A stretch of DNA of 56,356 nucleotides from an uncultured Actinomycetes bacterium (GTDB lineage: Bacteria > Actinomycetota > Thermoleophilia > Miltoncostaeales > Miltoncostaeaceae), in NCBI GenBank assembly GCA_903896045.1, contig CAITWD010000003.1, forward strand, positions 1-56,356, given 5' to 3'. Each line of letters starts with the position of its first letter. Within the stretch, counting starts at the first letter, position 1. Below the pieces are notes generated by a model. That model searched no databases. It was given only the letters and a program-made list of their open reading frames with translations, and was not told where the DNA came from. This document shows, one piece after another, positions 44,064 to 53,013 of the stretch. Position numbers and translations under genes: made by a program.

Positions 44064-44867
44064 TCAGTCCGTGGTTTGCGTTGACCACCGAGGTGCACGG
44101 CGCTCACGAAATGCCGTCAGACCTTCCATAAATTCAGGTGATGCGTACGCCGCCTGACGAATGCCCTCAATCTCATTCGTGACCGATGCATCGAGGGCGC
44201 CGTCAATTGCCCGAAGGGCAGTCCGCATGCCTGCGACGGCACCCGGGGCAGCACGCACAATCTGCGCGCACTCATCATCAATGACGCTGCCCATCTTTGC
44301 CGCCGGGATGACCTGGTCAATAAGACCGATCTCATATGCCCGCGTCGCGTCGATGGTGCGTCCGGTCAGAAAGAGCTGACGTACGCGGCCGGGTCCGAGC
44401 ACTGCGGCAAACCGACGAAGCCCACTCGGGGCGTACACCACGCCAAGTCGTGCAGCGGGCATCCCGAATTGTGCGGTGTCGCATCCAATACGCCAATCGC
44501 ACGCCAGCGCTAATTCAAGTGCTCCACCAAATGCCGCACCGTTGATCGCCGCAATCACCGGGACCGAACACTCTGCAATTGCCTGGGCAGCACGGCCAAG
44601 CATGGACTCACCCTGACGCAAACGATCGGCGAGCGGTTGCCCGGTCAGCGTCCCTAGATCCAGGCCAGCAGAGAAATGGCGATCACCGGCACCGGTGAGC
44701 ACCGCGACCCGAGTCCCTTCTGGCGGGCTGGTCATCGCATCGACCAGGGCCTCGAGCATGTCATCATTGAGCGCATTCGCGCGGGCGGGGTGGTGGAGTT
44801 CCACCGTCATGGTTGCCGCGGTCTGTGTGATCTGGATACTGGGCACGGAGGGATCCAAGGGTGGCAT
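44064..44867 (-). CDS. Enoyl-CoA hydratase/isomerase family protein
   Basis: This 267-residue crotonase-fold protein has oxyanion-hole segments HFSAGLDLG and NGAAFGGALELALACD. The second catalytic Glu of true hydratases, normally in a PExxLG motif, is missing: here it reads MPAARLGV. An isomerase, dehalogenase-like or other crotonase reaction is therefore possible. The ATG at 44867 follows a TTG at 44870. Its start overlaps that of the divergent panE-like gene by seven bases. Confidence 0.85.
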   Translation of the reverse strand: MPPLDPSVPSIQITQTAATMTVELHHPARANALNDDMLEALVDAMTSPPEGTRVAVLTGAGDRHFSAGLDLGTLTGQPLADRLRQGESMLGRAAQAIAECSVPVIAAINGAAFGGALELALACDWRIGCDTAQFGMPAARLGVVYAPSGLRRFAAVLGPGRVRQLFLTGRTIDATRAYEIGLIDQVIPAAKMGSVIDDECAQIVRAAPGAVAGMRTALRAIDGALDASVTNEIEGIRQAAYASPEFMEGLTAFRERRAPRWSTQTTD

Positions 44868-45826
44868 CAATTCTCATCATGGGTGCAGGGGCAGTCGGGT
44901 CGTACTACGGCGGGTTACTCGCGCGTGATGGACATGATGTCGCACTCGTGACCCGCGGTGCCCACTTCGAGGCGCTCCGACAGACAGGTGTGATCACCAT
45001 TCGCGAGCCCGATGGAACAGTCTGGACGGCACCAGTCAGCGCAAGCGATCACCCCCAACCGGGCGAATTTGATCTTGCAATCGTCACCACCAAGTCCCAT
45101 CACACCATCGAGGCGGCGCATGTACTTCGACCAATCCTTGGACCGCAGACCGTGGTGTGCACATTGCAAAATGGCGTGGAAAATATCGCGCGCCTGACCG
45201 CCGCGCTCCCCGACAACCCCATCCTCGGCGGGCTCGTATTTGTCGGGCTGACCATCGACCAACCCGGAACCGTGACCCACCTCGCCGAAGGGCGTGCAAC
45301 GATTGGCGATCCCACCGGTGCCATGCCCGAGGCGCTCTCACGAGCAGTCGACATTATTGGTCAGTCATGGGAGCTGTCGGTCAGTTCCGATATCGCGCAT
45401 GCCCAATGGACGAAGCTCCTCTGGAATGTCGGTTTCAACACCATCTGCGCGATTACTGGCGCGAGCGCGGGCGACGTCCTTATGACCCATGAGAGCGCCG
45501 CGCTGGTGATGAGGTCAATGCGTGAAGCGGTCGCACTGGCCCATGCGCATGGCATCACCATTCCGGATTCCGCCATCGAAGAGATGGCCGCGTTTCGACC
45601 CGCCCTGCAGCACTTCCTCCCATCGACGGCACAAGATATCGCCGCATCAAAAGAGCCTGAACGCGACACCATCTCGGGCTTTATCGTCCGCGAGGGGCGG
45701 CGGTTGGGGATCCCCACGCCCATCAATGATGTCCTTGATGGGCTTCTGGCGCTCCAATCCGATCGTGCAACTGGTCGCAGCGCCCGCGCGCCCCTGATGA
45801 CAGGGGCCGCGGGCGGGGCAGACTAG
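44861..45826 (+). CDS. panE: 2-dehydropantoate 2-reductase family protein
   Basis: This 321-residue NADPH-dependent reductase of the ketopantoate type has the N-terminal ILIMGAGAVGSYYGGLL nucleotide motif. The catalytic Lys and Asn lie in QWTKLLWNVGFNTICAITG near residue 187. The C-terminal helical domain ends in RRLGIPTPINDVLDGLLAL, as in PanE. It would make pantoate for CoA synthesis, but paralogues with other substrates exist. GTG at 44861 is required for the complete glycine motif. The stop overlaps that of ddl (CTAG). Confidence 0.85.
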   Translation: MASILIMGAGAVGSYYGGLLARDGHDVALVTRGAHFEALRQTGVITIREPDGTVWTAPVSASDHPQPGEFDLAIVTTKSHHTIEAAHVLRPILGPQTVVCTLQNGVENIARLTAALPDNPILGGLVFVGLTIDQPGTVTHLAEGRATIGDPTGAMPEALSRAVDIIGQSWELSVSSDIAHAQWTKLLWNVGFNTICAITGASAGDVLMTHESAALVMRSMREAVALAHAHGITIPDSAIEEMAAFRPALQHFLPSTAQDIAASKEPERDTISGFIVREGRRLGIPTPINDVLDGLLALQSDRATGRSARAPLMTGAAGGAD

Positions 45827-46770
45827 ATCCCGAGCGCCGCTTCCCCTAAGACGCGCTCGATCACGTCATCAAAGCTCAAACCCGCTGCCTGCGCTGCTTT
45901 CGGGAGCAGGCTGGTATCGGTCATCCCGGGGATCGGATTGATCTCAAGTACCCACACCTGATCATCGGCGTCAATGATCATATCGATGCGACCAAATCCA
46001 CGAAAACCCATCACCTGGTAGCACTGGAGCGCAACACGCGACACCTCGGCGGCCAGGGCATCGGAAAGATCCGCAGGCGCCACAAGTTCGGTCATTCCCG
46101 GCGTATACCGCGATTCAAAGTCATAAAAGTCACCGCTAAAGACTGCCTCGACCGCAGGCAATGCCACTGGATCCGCAGTTCCGATGACCGAAACAGCGAT
46201 TTCACGCCCAGGAATGAACTGCTCGAGCATGACGTGGTTGTCATAGCTCAATGCACTCATGATCCCCCTGGGCACATCCTCAGGCGAACGAGCAATCGTG
46301 ATACCGATTGCAGACCCTTGTTTTGCGGGTTTGACGACCAACGGCAGACCCAAGCGCAGTTGCACCTCACCCAGCGCATCTGCGGCACCGAGTTCGCGAA
46401 AGGCATCCTCGCCAAACGCACAAGCCGGCGGCGTGGGGATCCCAGCATCAGTGAAGATCGCCTTCGTGACGACCTTGTCCATCGAACGCACACATGCCAG
46501 CACACCCGAGCCGGTGTACGGAATATTCAAAATTTCCAAGATCTCTTGGACGGTGCCGTCTTCGCCGCCCTTCCCGTGAATCGCCACGAACACGACATCC
46601 GGGCGTTCTGTGCGCAGGGTGCGCACCAACGAGGAATCTGCATCGACGGAGATCACCTGGTGTCCGAGTCGCCGCAGGGCGGCCTCAACATTTGCCGCCG
46701 AGCGCAAACTCACCTCACGCTCAAGTGATTGTCCGCCCTTCAGTACCGCGACCCGCTGCGGACTACTCAT
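45823..46770 (-). CDS. ddl: D-alanine-D-alanine ligase
   Basis: This 315-residue ATP-grasp ligase makes the D-Ala-D-Ala end of peptidoglycan precursors. It begins VAVLKGGQSLEREVSLRSA, has HGKGGEDGTVQEILE near residue 64, KPAKQGSAIGI near 145 and the metal site NPIPGMTDTSLLPKAA near 280. A GAGGTGGG site precedes the ATG. It overlaps the upstream aminotransferase gene by ATGA, implying coupled translation. Confidence 0.95.
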   Translation of the reverse strand: MSSPQRVAVLKGGQSLEREVSLRSAANVEAALRRLGHQVISVDADSSLVRTLRTERPDVVFVAIHGKGGEDGTVQEILEILNIPYTGSGVLACVRSMDKVVTKAIFTDAGIPTPPACAFGEDAFRELGAADALGEVQLRLGLPLVVKPAKQGSAIGITIARSPEDVPRGIMSALSYDNHVMLEQFIPGREIAVSVIGTADPVALPAVEAVFSGDFYDFESRYTPGMTELVAPADLSDALAAEVSRVALQCYQVMGFRGFGRIDMIIDADDQVWVLEINPIPGMTDTSLLPKAAQAAGLSFDDVIERVLGEAALGI

Positions 46771-48056
46771 ACCCCACCTCCGAATGCGCGCTGAAGCGCC
46801 GTCATAGCCTCAATAGCGGCACCGATTCGGTGCACGCCTTCTGTGATTTTCTCTTCCGAAGAACTCGAAAAGTTCAATCGCATGCTGTGCTGCCCCTGCC
46901 CATCGAGAAATGCTGCGCCTCCAGGTACAAAGGCCACCTGATGGCGATCGATTGCGCGGGCGAGAAGTTCGCTGGTTTGCAGATACTCGGGCAGCGTCGC
47001 CCAGACGAACAGCCCGCCCCGCGGATGCGACCACGTCGCCTCCGCCGGAAACTCATTGGAGAGTGCCGCGAGCATCGCGTCTCGACGAGAGGAATAGATG
47101 ATGTTGAGTCGACCAACGTGCTGACGCCAATCGTGTCGACGCAAGTATTCGATGATGAAGCGCTGCCCAAGTGTTGAGCTGCACAAATCAATTGCCTGCT
47201 TACCCAGATTCATCTTGCGCAAAATGAGGGCAGGTGCCGCGACCCAACCAATGCGCACTCCAGGAGAAAGAATCTTTGAAAAGGTCGAGAGATAGACGAC
47301 CCCGCCCGCACCGGCATCAAGTTCATACAGGCTTGGAAGGGCGTCACCCTCAAAGCGAATTGCCCCATAGGGGTTGTCTTCCACAATCAAGATATCGCGC
47401 TCTGCAGCAAGAGCGACCAGCTGGTGCCGGCGCTCAAGCGACATCGTGACACCACCCGGATTATGAAAATTGGGGATCGTATAAATCAGCTTCGGCTGGC
47501 GCCCTTGGCTGTCCAGTCGATCGAGATGTTCCTCAAGTGAATCGATCGACATCCCGTTCGCATCGAGCGGAATGTGAATCACTTGTGCCTGATTGGTCGT
47601 CAGCGTCGGCACCGCACCCGGATAGGTCGGCCCTTCGGCAATGACGATGTCACCCGGATCGATGAACGCGCCGATCGCAAGTGCGATTGCCTGTTGTCCA
47701 CCCGCAGTCACGAGGATCTCATCCGGTTGTGCGATCGCGCCTTCGGAGCGCATGATTTCGCAGATGTATTGACGAAGCTCCAGGAGGCCTTCGGTGGGCC
47801 CGTATTGCAAGGAGGATGCCTTGTACTTCGTCGCGACCGCTTCCCATACCTCGCAAAAGATCTCATCTGGGAAGCAATCGGTGTCGGGCAGACCACCTGC
47901 AAGGGAGATGATTTCCGGCCGTTCGGTCAGCGACATCAAATCGCGCATCGCCGAAGACTTGATCCCGGTCGCGCGAGCGGCGAATCGGTCCTCAAACCGC
48001 GATGGATCGCGTGCTGTGGTGCGATCAGCCGTAGGAGCTCCCTGTCCGTCGTTCAT
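46767..48056 (-). CDS. PLP-dependent aminotransferase, 2-aminoadipate/LysN-like
   Basis: This 429-residue fold-type I enzyme starts with the family pattern SRFEDRFAARATGIKSSAMRDLMSL and contains LAGGLPDTDCFP, TAGGQQAIAL, the IPNFHNPGG segment, the DNPY motif, and the PLP lysine in TFSKILSPGVRIGW. The substrate is uncertain: 2-aminoadipate, valine or aromatic amino acids are possible. ATG at 48056 has GAGGG six bases upstream; the frame is open to 48119. It is the first gene of a pair with ddl. Confidence 0.9.
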   Translation of the reverse strand: MNDGQGAPTADRTTARDPSRFEDRFAARATGIKSSAMRDLMSLTERPEIISLAGGLPDTDCFPDEIFCEVWEAVATKYKASSLQYGPTEGLLELRQYICEIMRSEGAIAQPDEILVTAGGQQAIALAIGAFIDPGDIVIAEGPTYPGAVPTLTTNQAQVIHIPLDANGMSIDSLEEHLDRLDSQGRQPKLIYTIPNFHNPGGVTMSLERRHQLVALAAERDILIVEDNPYGAIRFEGDALPSLYELDAGAGGVVYLSTFSKILSPGVRIGWVAAPALILRKMNLGKQAIDLCSSTLGQRFIIEYLRRHDWRQHVGRLNIIYSSRRDAMLAALSNEFPAEATWSHPRGGLFVWATLPEYLQTSELLARAIDRHQVAFVPGGAAFLDGQGQHSMRLNFSSSSEEKITEGVHRIGAAIEAMTALQRAFGGGV

Positions 48057-48206
48057 CGCATCCCTCATCATGCCGCAAACCGGCCGCATCTGGGGGCACA
48101 AGAGTCGGATCGCCTCCACCCCGACTGCCCAGAATCAACCCTGGTAAGTTTGCTCAGCGATGACATGCTCACACCTTGTTGCACATGATCCCGATCGGTC
48201 GCGCGC

Positions 48207-48611
48207 GTGACTGCTGCCCGACTTCGCACTGTGGCGCTCGGTGAATGGCGCCATATCATCAAATTTTGCATCGTCGGCGGTATGGGATACATCGTCAATC
48301 TGGCGGTGTTTTATGTGCTCGAGCACTGGGGCGGCCTGCACTACTTGGTGGCATCCACCATCTCGTATTTTGGGGCGTGGGTATTTAACTTCGTCCTGAA
48401 TCGCCAATGGACCTTCCAAAAGCACAAAGATGCGATTGCACCACAGGCGGCGAAATACTTCATCGCCAGCGCCCTTGGCTGGTGCGTCAACGAGATCGTT
48501 CTCGTGGCATTCGTGCATGGTGGCGTTGCTCACGTTCTCGCACAGGCGATCGGGATTGCGGCCTCGACGCCGGTGACATTCCTGATCACACGGGGTTGGG
48601 CGTTCCGATAA
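48207..48611 (+). CDS. GtrA-family membrane protein
   Basis: This 134-residue protein has four membrane helices (KFCIVGGMGYIVNLAVFYVL and later segments) and the conserved WVFNFVLNRQWTFQ. GtrA-like proteins flip polyprenyl-phosphate-linked sugars, giving donors to GT-C enzymes outside the cytoplasm. Two membrane glycosyltransferase genes follow immediately, which supports that role. A GTG start is used. Confidence 0.9.
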   Translation: MTAARLRTVALGEWRHIIKFCIVGGMGYIVNLAVFYVLEHWGGLHYLVASTISYFGAWVFNFVLNRQWTFQKHKDAIAPQAAKYFIASALGWCVNEIVLVAFVHGGVAHVLAQAIGIAASTPVTFLITRGWAFR

Positions 48612-48628
48612 CCGCTCGCCGTTGGCGA

Positions 48629-50329
48629 GTGGGACTTCTCGTCATCGGCCTCTGGCTTGCCAGCATGGGCACCGTGCTCGCAATAGGCCTCCCACCGAGG
48701 ACGGGGTTGACGCCTCCGGATGGGTACCTCCACGCCGCAAATCTGCCCCAGCTGTCGCTCACGCACGTCACTGAGATCGCCAACAGCTCACAGGCGGTAC
48801 GCGATTGGCGCTCGGGGCATCCAAAAAGTCATCCTACCCCGGCCTATAACCCCACGACCCATCAGTGGACGGTGAGCTACATCTCCGGCGGGCCCACCAC
48901 TCCCACCACGACCCAGGCCCAGGTCATCATCAATGACCGCACCGCGCAGATCCACGAGACGCGCACAGGGCCCCAGGTCGCATGGATGATGGCCCGTGGC
49001 TACTGGGGGGCATTTGGTCGCCACATCAATGATCCCTGGATCTGGTCGGGGCTCTGCACATTGTTTCTCGTGCCGCTGCTCGACATCCGCAGGATCGTGA
49101 GTTCGCGCACACTCGATTTGTGTGTCCTATTGAGTTTTTCGCTCTCACTGATCTGGTTTAACAACGGCCAGATTTTCACCTCGGTACCACTGGTCTATCC
49201 ACCACTCGTGTATCTCGGATGTCGACTCATCTGGATCGCGCATCGTCGATCACAGGCGCTCGGTGCCGCGCAGGCACCGATCGTCGGTGCGCAGGAGTTA
49301 CCCGCGCCGAGCTTTCGCGGGTGGGCACCCGATTGGCTTATGGCGGCGATTGTGATGTTGGGGCTCGGGCTTCGCTATAGCCTGAATGCATTCGACGCCA
49401 ATGTCATCGATGTGGGATATGCCGGGGTGATTGGCGCTCACAAGATCGTCGCGGGCGCTGCCCTGTACGGCCACTTTCCGAGTGACTGCGCGCAATGCGA
49501 CACCTACGGGCCTGCTGCCTACCTCGCAGATATTCCGTTCGAGATTTTTGCACCATGGAGTGGCCATTGGGATTCGCTCCCGGCAGCGCATGCGGCAGCC
49601 TCGGCGTTCGACATGCTCTGCGTCCTCGGGCTCTTTGTACTTGGTTGGCGCCTTGCTGGGCAGCGCCTCGGTCTGGCGTTTGCGGCAGCCTGGGTGACCT
49701 TCCCATTCACGGCCTATGCGCTCGAGAGCAACTCAAATGATGAGCTTGTGGCCGCATTGTTGATCTGGGGAATGGTGTTCTTTTCACGCCCTGCGGGGCG
49801 CGGGATTCTTTTGGGACTTGCCATCGCCGCCAAATTCGCGCCGGCACTCCTGGTGTTGGCGTGGTGGCGCGCTCCATCCCGCGGGCGCCGAAATCCGTGG
49901 TGGTATGTGAGTGGCCTTGGTATCGCGGCACTCACCACAGGGTGGGTGATCGTGCTGGGAGGGCTCAGTGCGATACGACTGTTCTGGGACCGAACCATCG
50001 CCTACCAAGTTGGGCGGAGTTCTCCCTTTTCGCTCTGGGGCCAATACCCGACGCTTCACCCACTCCAGATACTGATTATGGGCATCGTCGCTGCCGGAGC
50101 CCTCGCTGCCTGGCGTTGGCCACGCAGACGCGATCTGCTGGGTGTTGTCGCACTCTCGGGGGCGCTGATCATCGGATTGCAGCTGACCATGTCGTATTGG
50201 TTCTATCTCTATATCCCATGGTTTTTGCCATTCGTTTTCGTCGCCATCATCCCCCATTGGCCAACACCCACACCCGCGTTGGCGGCGGCGGCGATCGAAG
50301 GCTCCGCGGTTGAGAGCGACACTGGATGA
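48629..50329 (+). CDS. PepSY-like domain fused to a GT-C membrane glycosyltransferase
   Basis: This protein of about 566 residues starts with one membrane helix, then an extracytoplasmic region of about 110 residues. Its part TTHQWTVSYISGG...QAQVIINDRTAQIHETRTG reads like a PepSY-type fold. About ten membrane helices follow. In the middle, FDANVIDVGYAGVIGAHKIVAG plus TYGPAAYLADIPFEIFAPW matches the acidic first loop and membrane pattern of GT39/GT87 enzymes. It probably transfers a polyprenyl-linked sugar to an envelope acceptor. The frame extends upstream into gtrA, but GTG at 48629 suits the spacing; ATG at 48665 is the next choice. Confidence 0.75.
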   Translation: MGLLVIGLWLASMGTVLAIGLPPRTGLTPPDGYLHAANLPQLSLTHVTEIANSSQAVRDWRSGHPKSHPTPAYNPTTHQWTVSYISGGPTTPTTTQAQVIINDRTAQIHETRTGPQVAWMMARGYWGAFGRHINDPWIWSGLCTLFLVPLLDIRRIVSSRTLDLCVLLSFSLSLIWFNNGQIFTSVPLVYPPLVYLGCRLIWIAHRRSQALGAAQAPIVGAQELPAPSFRGWAPDWLMAAIVMLGLGLRYSLNAFDANVIDVGYAGVIGAHKIVAGAALYGHFPSDCAQCDTYGPAAYLADIPFEIFAPWSGHWDSLPAAHAAASAFDMLCVLGLFVLGWRLAGQRLGLAFAAAWVTFPFTAYALESNSNDELVAALLIWGMVFFSRPAGRGILLGLAIAAKFAPALLVLAWWRAPSRGRRNPWWYVSGLGIAALTTGWVIVLGGLSAIRLFWDRTIAYQVGRSSPFSLWGQYPTLHPLQILIMGIVAAGALAAWRWPRRRDLLGVVALSGALIIGLQLTMSYWFYLYIPWFLPFVFVAIIPHWPTPTPALAAAAIEGSAVESDTG

Positions 50330-51603
50330 GGACATTCTTGGCAACCGCGTGGGCGACATCTGCCCGCCTTCCCGTCCTGTGCATTGCCCTTGCCACATTT
50401 GTCTGGACGATTCCGTTGCAGTGGATCGATCTGTGGACGCGTCATCAAATCAACGGCGATGTCGCGCTCTATGAGAGCTATGCGGGCCTCATTGCGCTCG
50501 GAGACATCCCCTATCGCGACTTCGCAATCGAATATCCACCTGGTGCCGCGGGGCTCTTTTGGGCAACCTGGTGGATACCGGGCGACTACTTCACTGCATT
50601 CAGCGCGCTCATGTTGGTGTCGCTGTGTCTTTGCATCCTTGGGGCGATCTGTAGCGCTCGGCACCTGGGATTCTCGCCTCGACGCCAAGCGGTTATCGGG
50701 TGTGTGATCGCCTGCACCCCACTCCTGCTCGGCAGCCTCGTACAAGCACGGTTTGATCTTGCCATCGCGGCGATCCTGTCATGGATGTTTTATGCCGCAC
50801 TTACGGAGCGGTGGAAGTGGATGTGGAGCCTTGCCGCCGTAGGAATTCTCATCAAACTCATCCCTCTCGCACTGATTCCGTTGCTCGTGGTGTGGCAGTT
50901 GCGTCGACGAGATCTCCGATCTGCGCTCATCGGGGCGGGATCGGCAATCAGCGTTGCCATACTCGCGGTCGTTCCCTTCATCTTGCTGTCGCCCTCGGGC
51001 ATGTGGTACATGATCAATTACAACGCCCGTCGCCCACCACAGCTCGAAACCGTGATCGCCACGGTCATGTTGGTTGCACATACTGTTGCCAATACTCCGG
51101 TCGAAATTCTCGGTTCGTTCGGAAGCGTGAATGTCGTTGGCACAGGACCAGAACTTGCCGCAAAAGCCCTCTTTGCAGTACTCGTGGTGCTCACTCTGGG
51201 ATGCGCCCTCCAGGCAGCCCGCCTCTTGCGCACGGCGACCGCAACGCATGCCCCTGACATTTTGGTGTGCGCGGGCGCGGCAAGCGTGATCGGCTTCACC
51301 CTCACGGGAAAATCATTGTCACCGCAGTACATGGTGTGGTTACTGCCACTGACATTCTTGATCGCAGGACGACGCGGGATCGTCGCGATTGGCTGTGCCA
51401 TTGCCGCACAGATACTGACCCAGACCTATTTCCCCATTCACTACTGGGGCTTGGTCAATGCACACTCACGTGAGATTACGCTGCTCGCAGCGCGGAATCT
51501 CATACTCATTGTGTTGTTGGTGGTGTGCTGGCCGCGGGCCAACCGCGTCGCCGGGGCGGGTCTGTTGGCACCCCCAGACACGGCACAACCGACCAGCACC
51601 TGA
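50326..51603 (+). CDS. GT87-like polyprenol-phosphate mannosyltransferase-type membrane protein
   Basis: This 425-residue protein has about ten membrane helices. The first loop HQINGDVALYESYAGLIALGDIPYRDFAIEYPPGA carries the catalytic Asp and Y-x-P-G pattern of GT87 (DUF2029, PimE-like) enzymes. It likely attaches mannose or another sugar from a polyprenyl donor to envelope glycolipids. ATGA overlap with the preceding GT-C gene implies a shared complex or pathway with it and GtrA. Confidence 0.8.
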   Translation: MRTFLATAWATSARLPVLCIALATFVWTIPLQWIDLWTRHQINGDVALYESYAGLIALGDIPYRDFAIEYPPGAAGLFWATWWIPGDYFTAFSALMLVSLCLCILGAICSARHLGFSPRRQAVIGCVIACTPLLLGSLVQARFDLAIAAILSWMFYAALTERWKWMWSLAAVGILIKLIPLALIPLLVVWQLRRRDLRSALIGAGSAISVAILAVVPFILLSPSGMWYMINYNARRPPQLETVIATVMLVAHTVANTPVEILGSFGSVNVVGTGPELAAKALFAVLVVLTLGCALQAARLLRTATATHAPDILVCAGAASVIGFTLTGKSLSPQYMVWLLPLTFLIAGRRGIVAIGCAIAAQILTQTYFPIHYWGLVNAHSREITLLAARNLILIVLLVVCWPRANRVAGAGLLAPPDTAQPTST

Positions 51604-51729
51604 TGCCCATCGCACATCTGTCTGGGTCGAAAATCCACACATTTGGACACAAAAACCGGTGTAATCGCCGGTGGCTGGGCTAATCTCAACCAACGCACGA
51701 CCTGTGTGACGAACTATGGAGGCTTCTGG

Positions 51730-52815
51730 ATGGGGACGCAGGACACTTCCGGCATCGACGCAATCGCAGCTCTTTTAGGAGATCAGGCATCCCGACTGCT
51801 TGATCATGAGTGCACAACGATCTCCGCCGACCGTCTGTCGACGCCAGGTCCTGACTACGTCGATCGTGTCCTGATCAACTCAGATCGCTCGATTCCGGTG
51901 CTCCGGTCGGTCCAAAACCTCTTTGGCCACGGGCGCCTCGCGAACACCGGATACCTCTCCATCCTTCCCGTCGATCAAGGCATTGAACACTCAGGTGGGG
52001 CATCGTTTGCCAAGAATCCCGACTACTTTGATCCGCTCAATATCATTGAGCTTGCGATCGAAGGTGGCTGTAACGCGGTCGCCACGACCTTGGGCGCACT
52101 TGGACTCGGGGCGCGCAAATACGCCCACCGCATTCCGTTTTTGCTCAAGTTCAACCACAATGAATTTCTGTCGTATCCCAACAGTTACGATCAGATCATC
52201 TTCGCCTCGGTCCGGCAGGCACGCGAGATGGGCTGTGTCGCCATTGGGGCAACGATTTACTTCGGATCACCCGAGAGCAAGCGGCAGATTCAAGAGGTCT
52301 CGGCAGCGTTTGCTGCAGCACATGAGCTGGGAATGGCCACGGTGTTGTGGTGCTACCTGCGCAATGGCGCGTTCAGCCCGAGTACTCCTGGAGGCCCGGA
52401 CTATCACGTGGCAGCAGACCTGACGGGTCAGGCAAACCACCTCGGCGTCACCCTTGAGGCAGACATCATCAAGCAAAAGCTTCCGGAAACCGCAGCTCCT
52501 GGATTTGTCGATCTCAAGTTCGGAAAGTCCGATCCACGGATGTACTCGGAACTCATGAGCGACCATCCGATCGATATGACCCGTTACCAAATTGCAAATT
52601 GCTACATGGGTCGTATTCCGCTGATCAACTCAGGCGGTGCATCGGGCGCACACGACCTCCAGGACGCGGTCACCACTGCGGTGATCAACAAGCGGGCCGG
52701 CGGTGCCGGACTTATCTCTGGACGAAAGGCCTTTCAAAAGCCGCTCGCAGAGGGTGTTGCGCTTTTGCATGCCATTCAAGATGTCTACTTGTGCCCAGAA
52801 ATCGGGCTGGCCTAA
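51730..52815 (+). CDS. Fructose-bisphosphate aldolase, class I (FbaB/DhnA type)
   Basis: This 361-residue Schiff-base aldolase acts in glycolysis and gluconeogenesis. It shows [19 protein letters not shown] near residue 80, [12 protein letters not shown] with the catalytic-region lysine, and the phosphate-binding end [12 protein letters not shown] and [13 protein letters not shown]. The frame is open 29 codons above the ATG at 51730, but that start has GGAGG at good distance. With pckA it suggests active gluconeogenesis. The organism may have a class II enzyme elsewhere. Confidence 0.92.
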   Translation: MGTQDTSGIDAIAALLGDQASRLLDHECTTISADRLSTPGPDYVDRVLINSDRSIPVLRSVQNLFGHGRLANTGYLSILPVDQGIEHSGGASFAKNPDYFDPLNIIELAIEGGCNAVATTLGALGLGARKYAHRIPFLLKFNHNEFLSYPNSYDQIIFASVRQAREMGCVAIGATIYFGSPESKRQIQEVSAAFAAAHELGMATVLWCYLRNGAFSPSTPGGPDYHVAADLTGQANHLGVTLEADIIKQKLPETAAPGFVDLKFGKSDPRMYSELMSDHPIDMTRYQIANCYMGRIPLINSGGASGAHDLQDAVTTAVINKRAGGAGLISGRKAFQKPLAEGVALLHAIQDVYLCPEIGLA

Positions 52816-52900
52816 CCACCGTCCACTTGGGTCCCGGCAAACGCCGAAACCCATATTTCGCCTTCAGGTGTGATGCACTTGTGCCGATGGCATCCCCAAC

Positions 52901-52934
52901 CTCACCACGCGATGGCATGTCATCGCGAGGTGAG
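52901..52934 (+). terminator. 13-bp hairpin after the aldolase gene
   Basis: CTCACC-A-CGCGATG (52901-52914) pairs with CATCGCG-A-GGTGAG (52921-52934), with one A-A mismatch and a six-base loop. It lies 85 bases after the aldolase stop and before the protease gene. There is no T-tract. Another short inverted pair, GATGC/GCATC, precedes it. Confidence 0.5.
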
Positions 52935-53013
52935 CTCATAGGACACACCCTTGATCGCACGTGGGAGCCCATTGTCTGAACGCACTCCATTGATTGGGCC
53001 CCACGCGAATCAC

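Noticed and set aside
48407-48628. Upstream extension of the PepSY/GT-C gene into gtrA
   Set aside because: The extension translates to a Arg/Cys-rich out-of-phase reading of gtrA; the membrane helix begins just after GTG at 48629.
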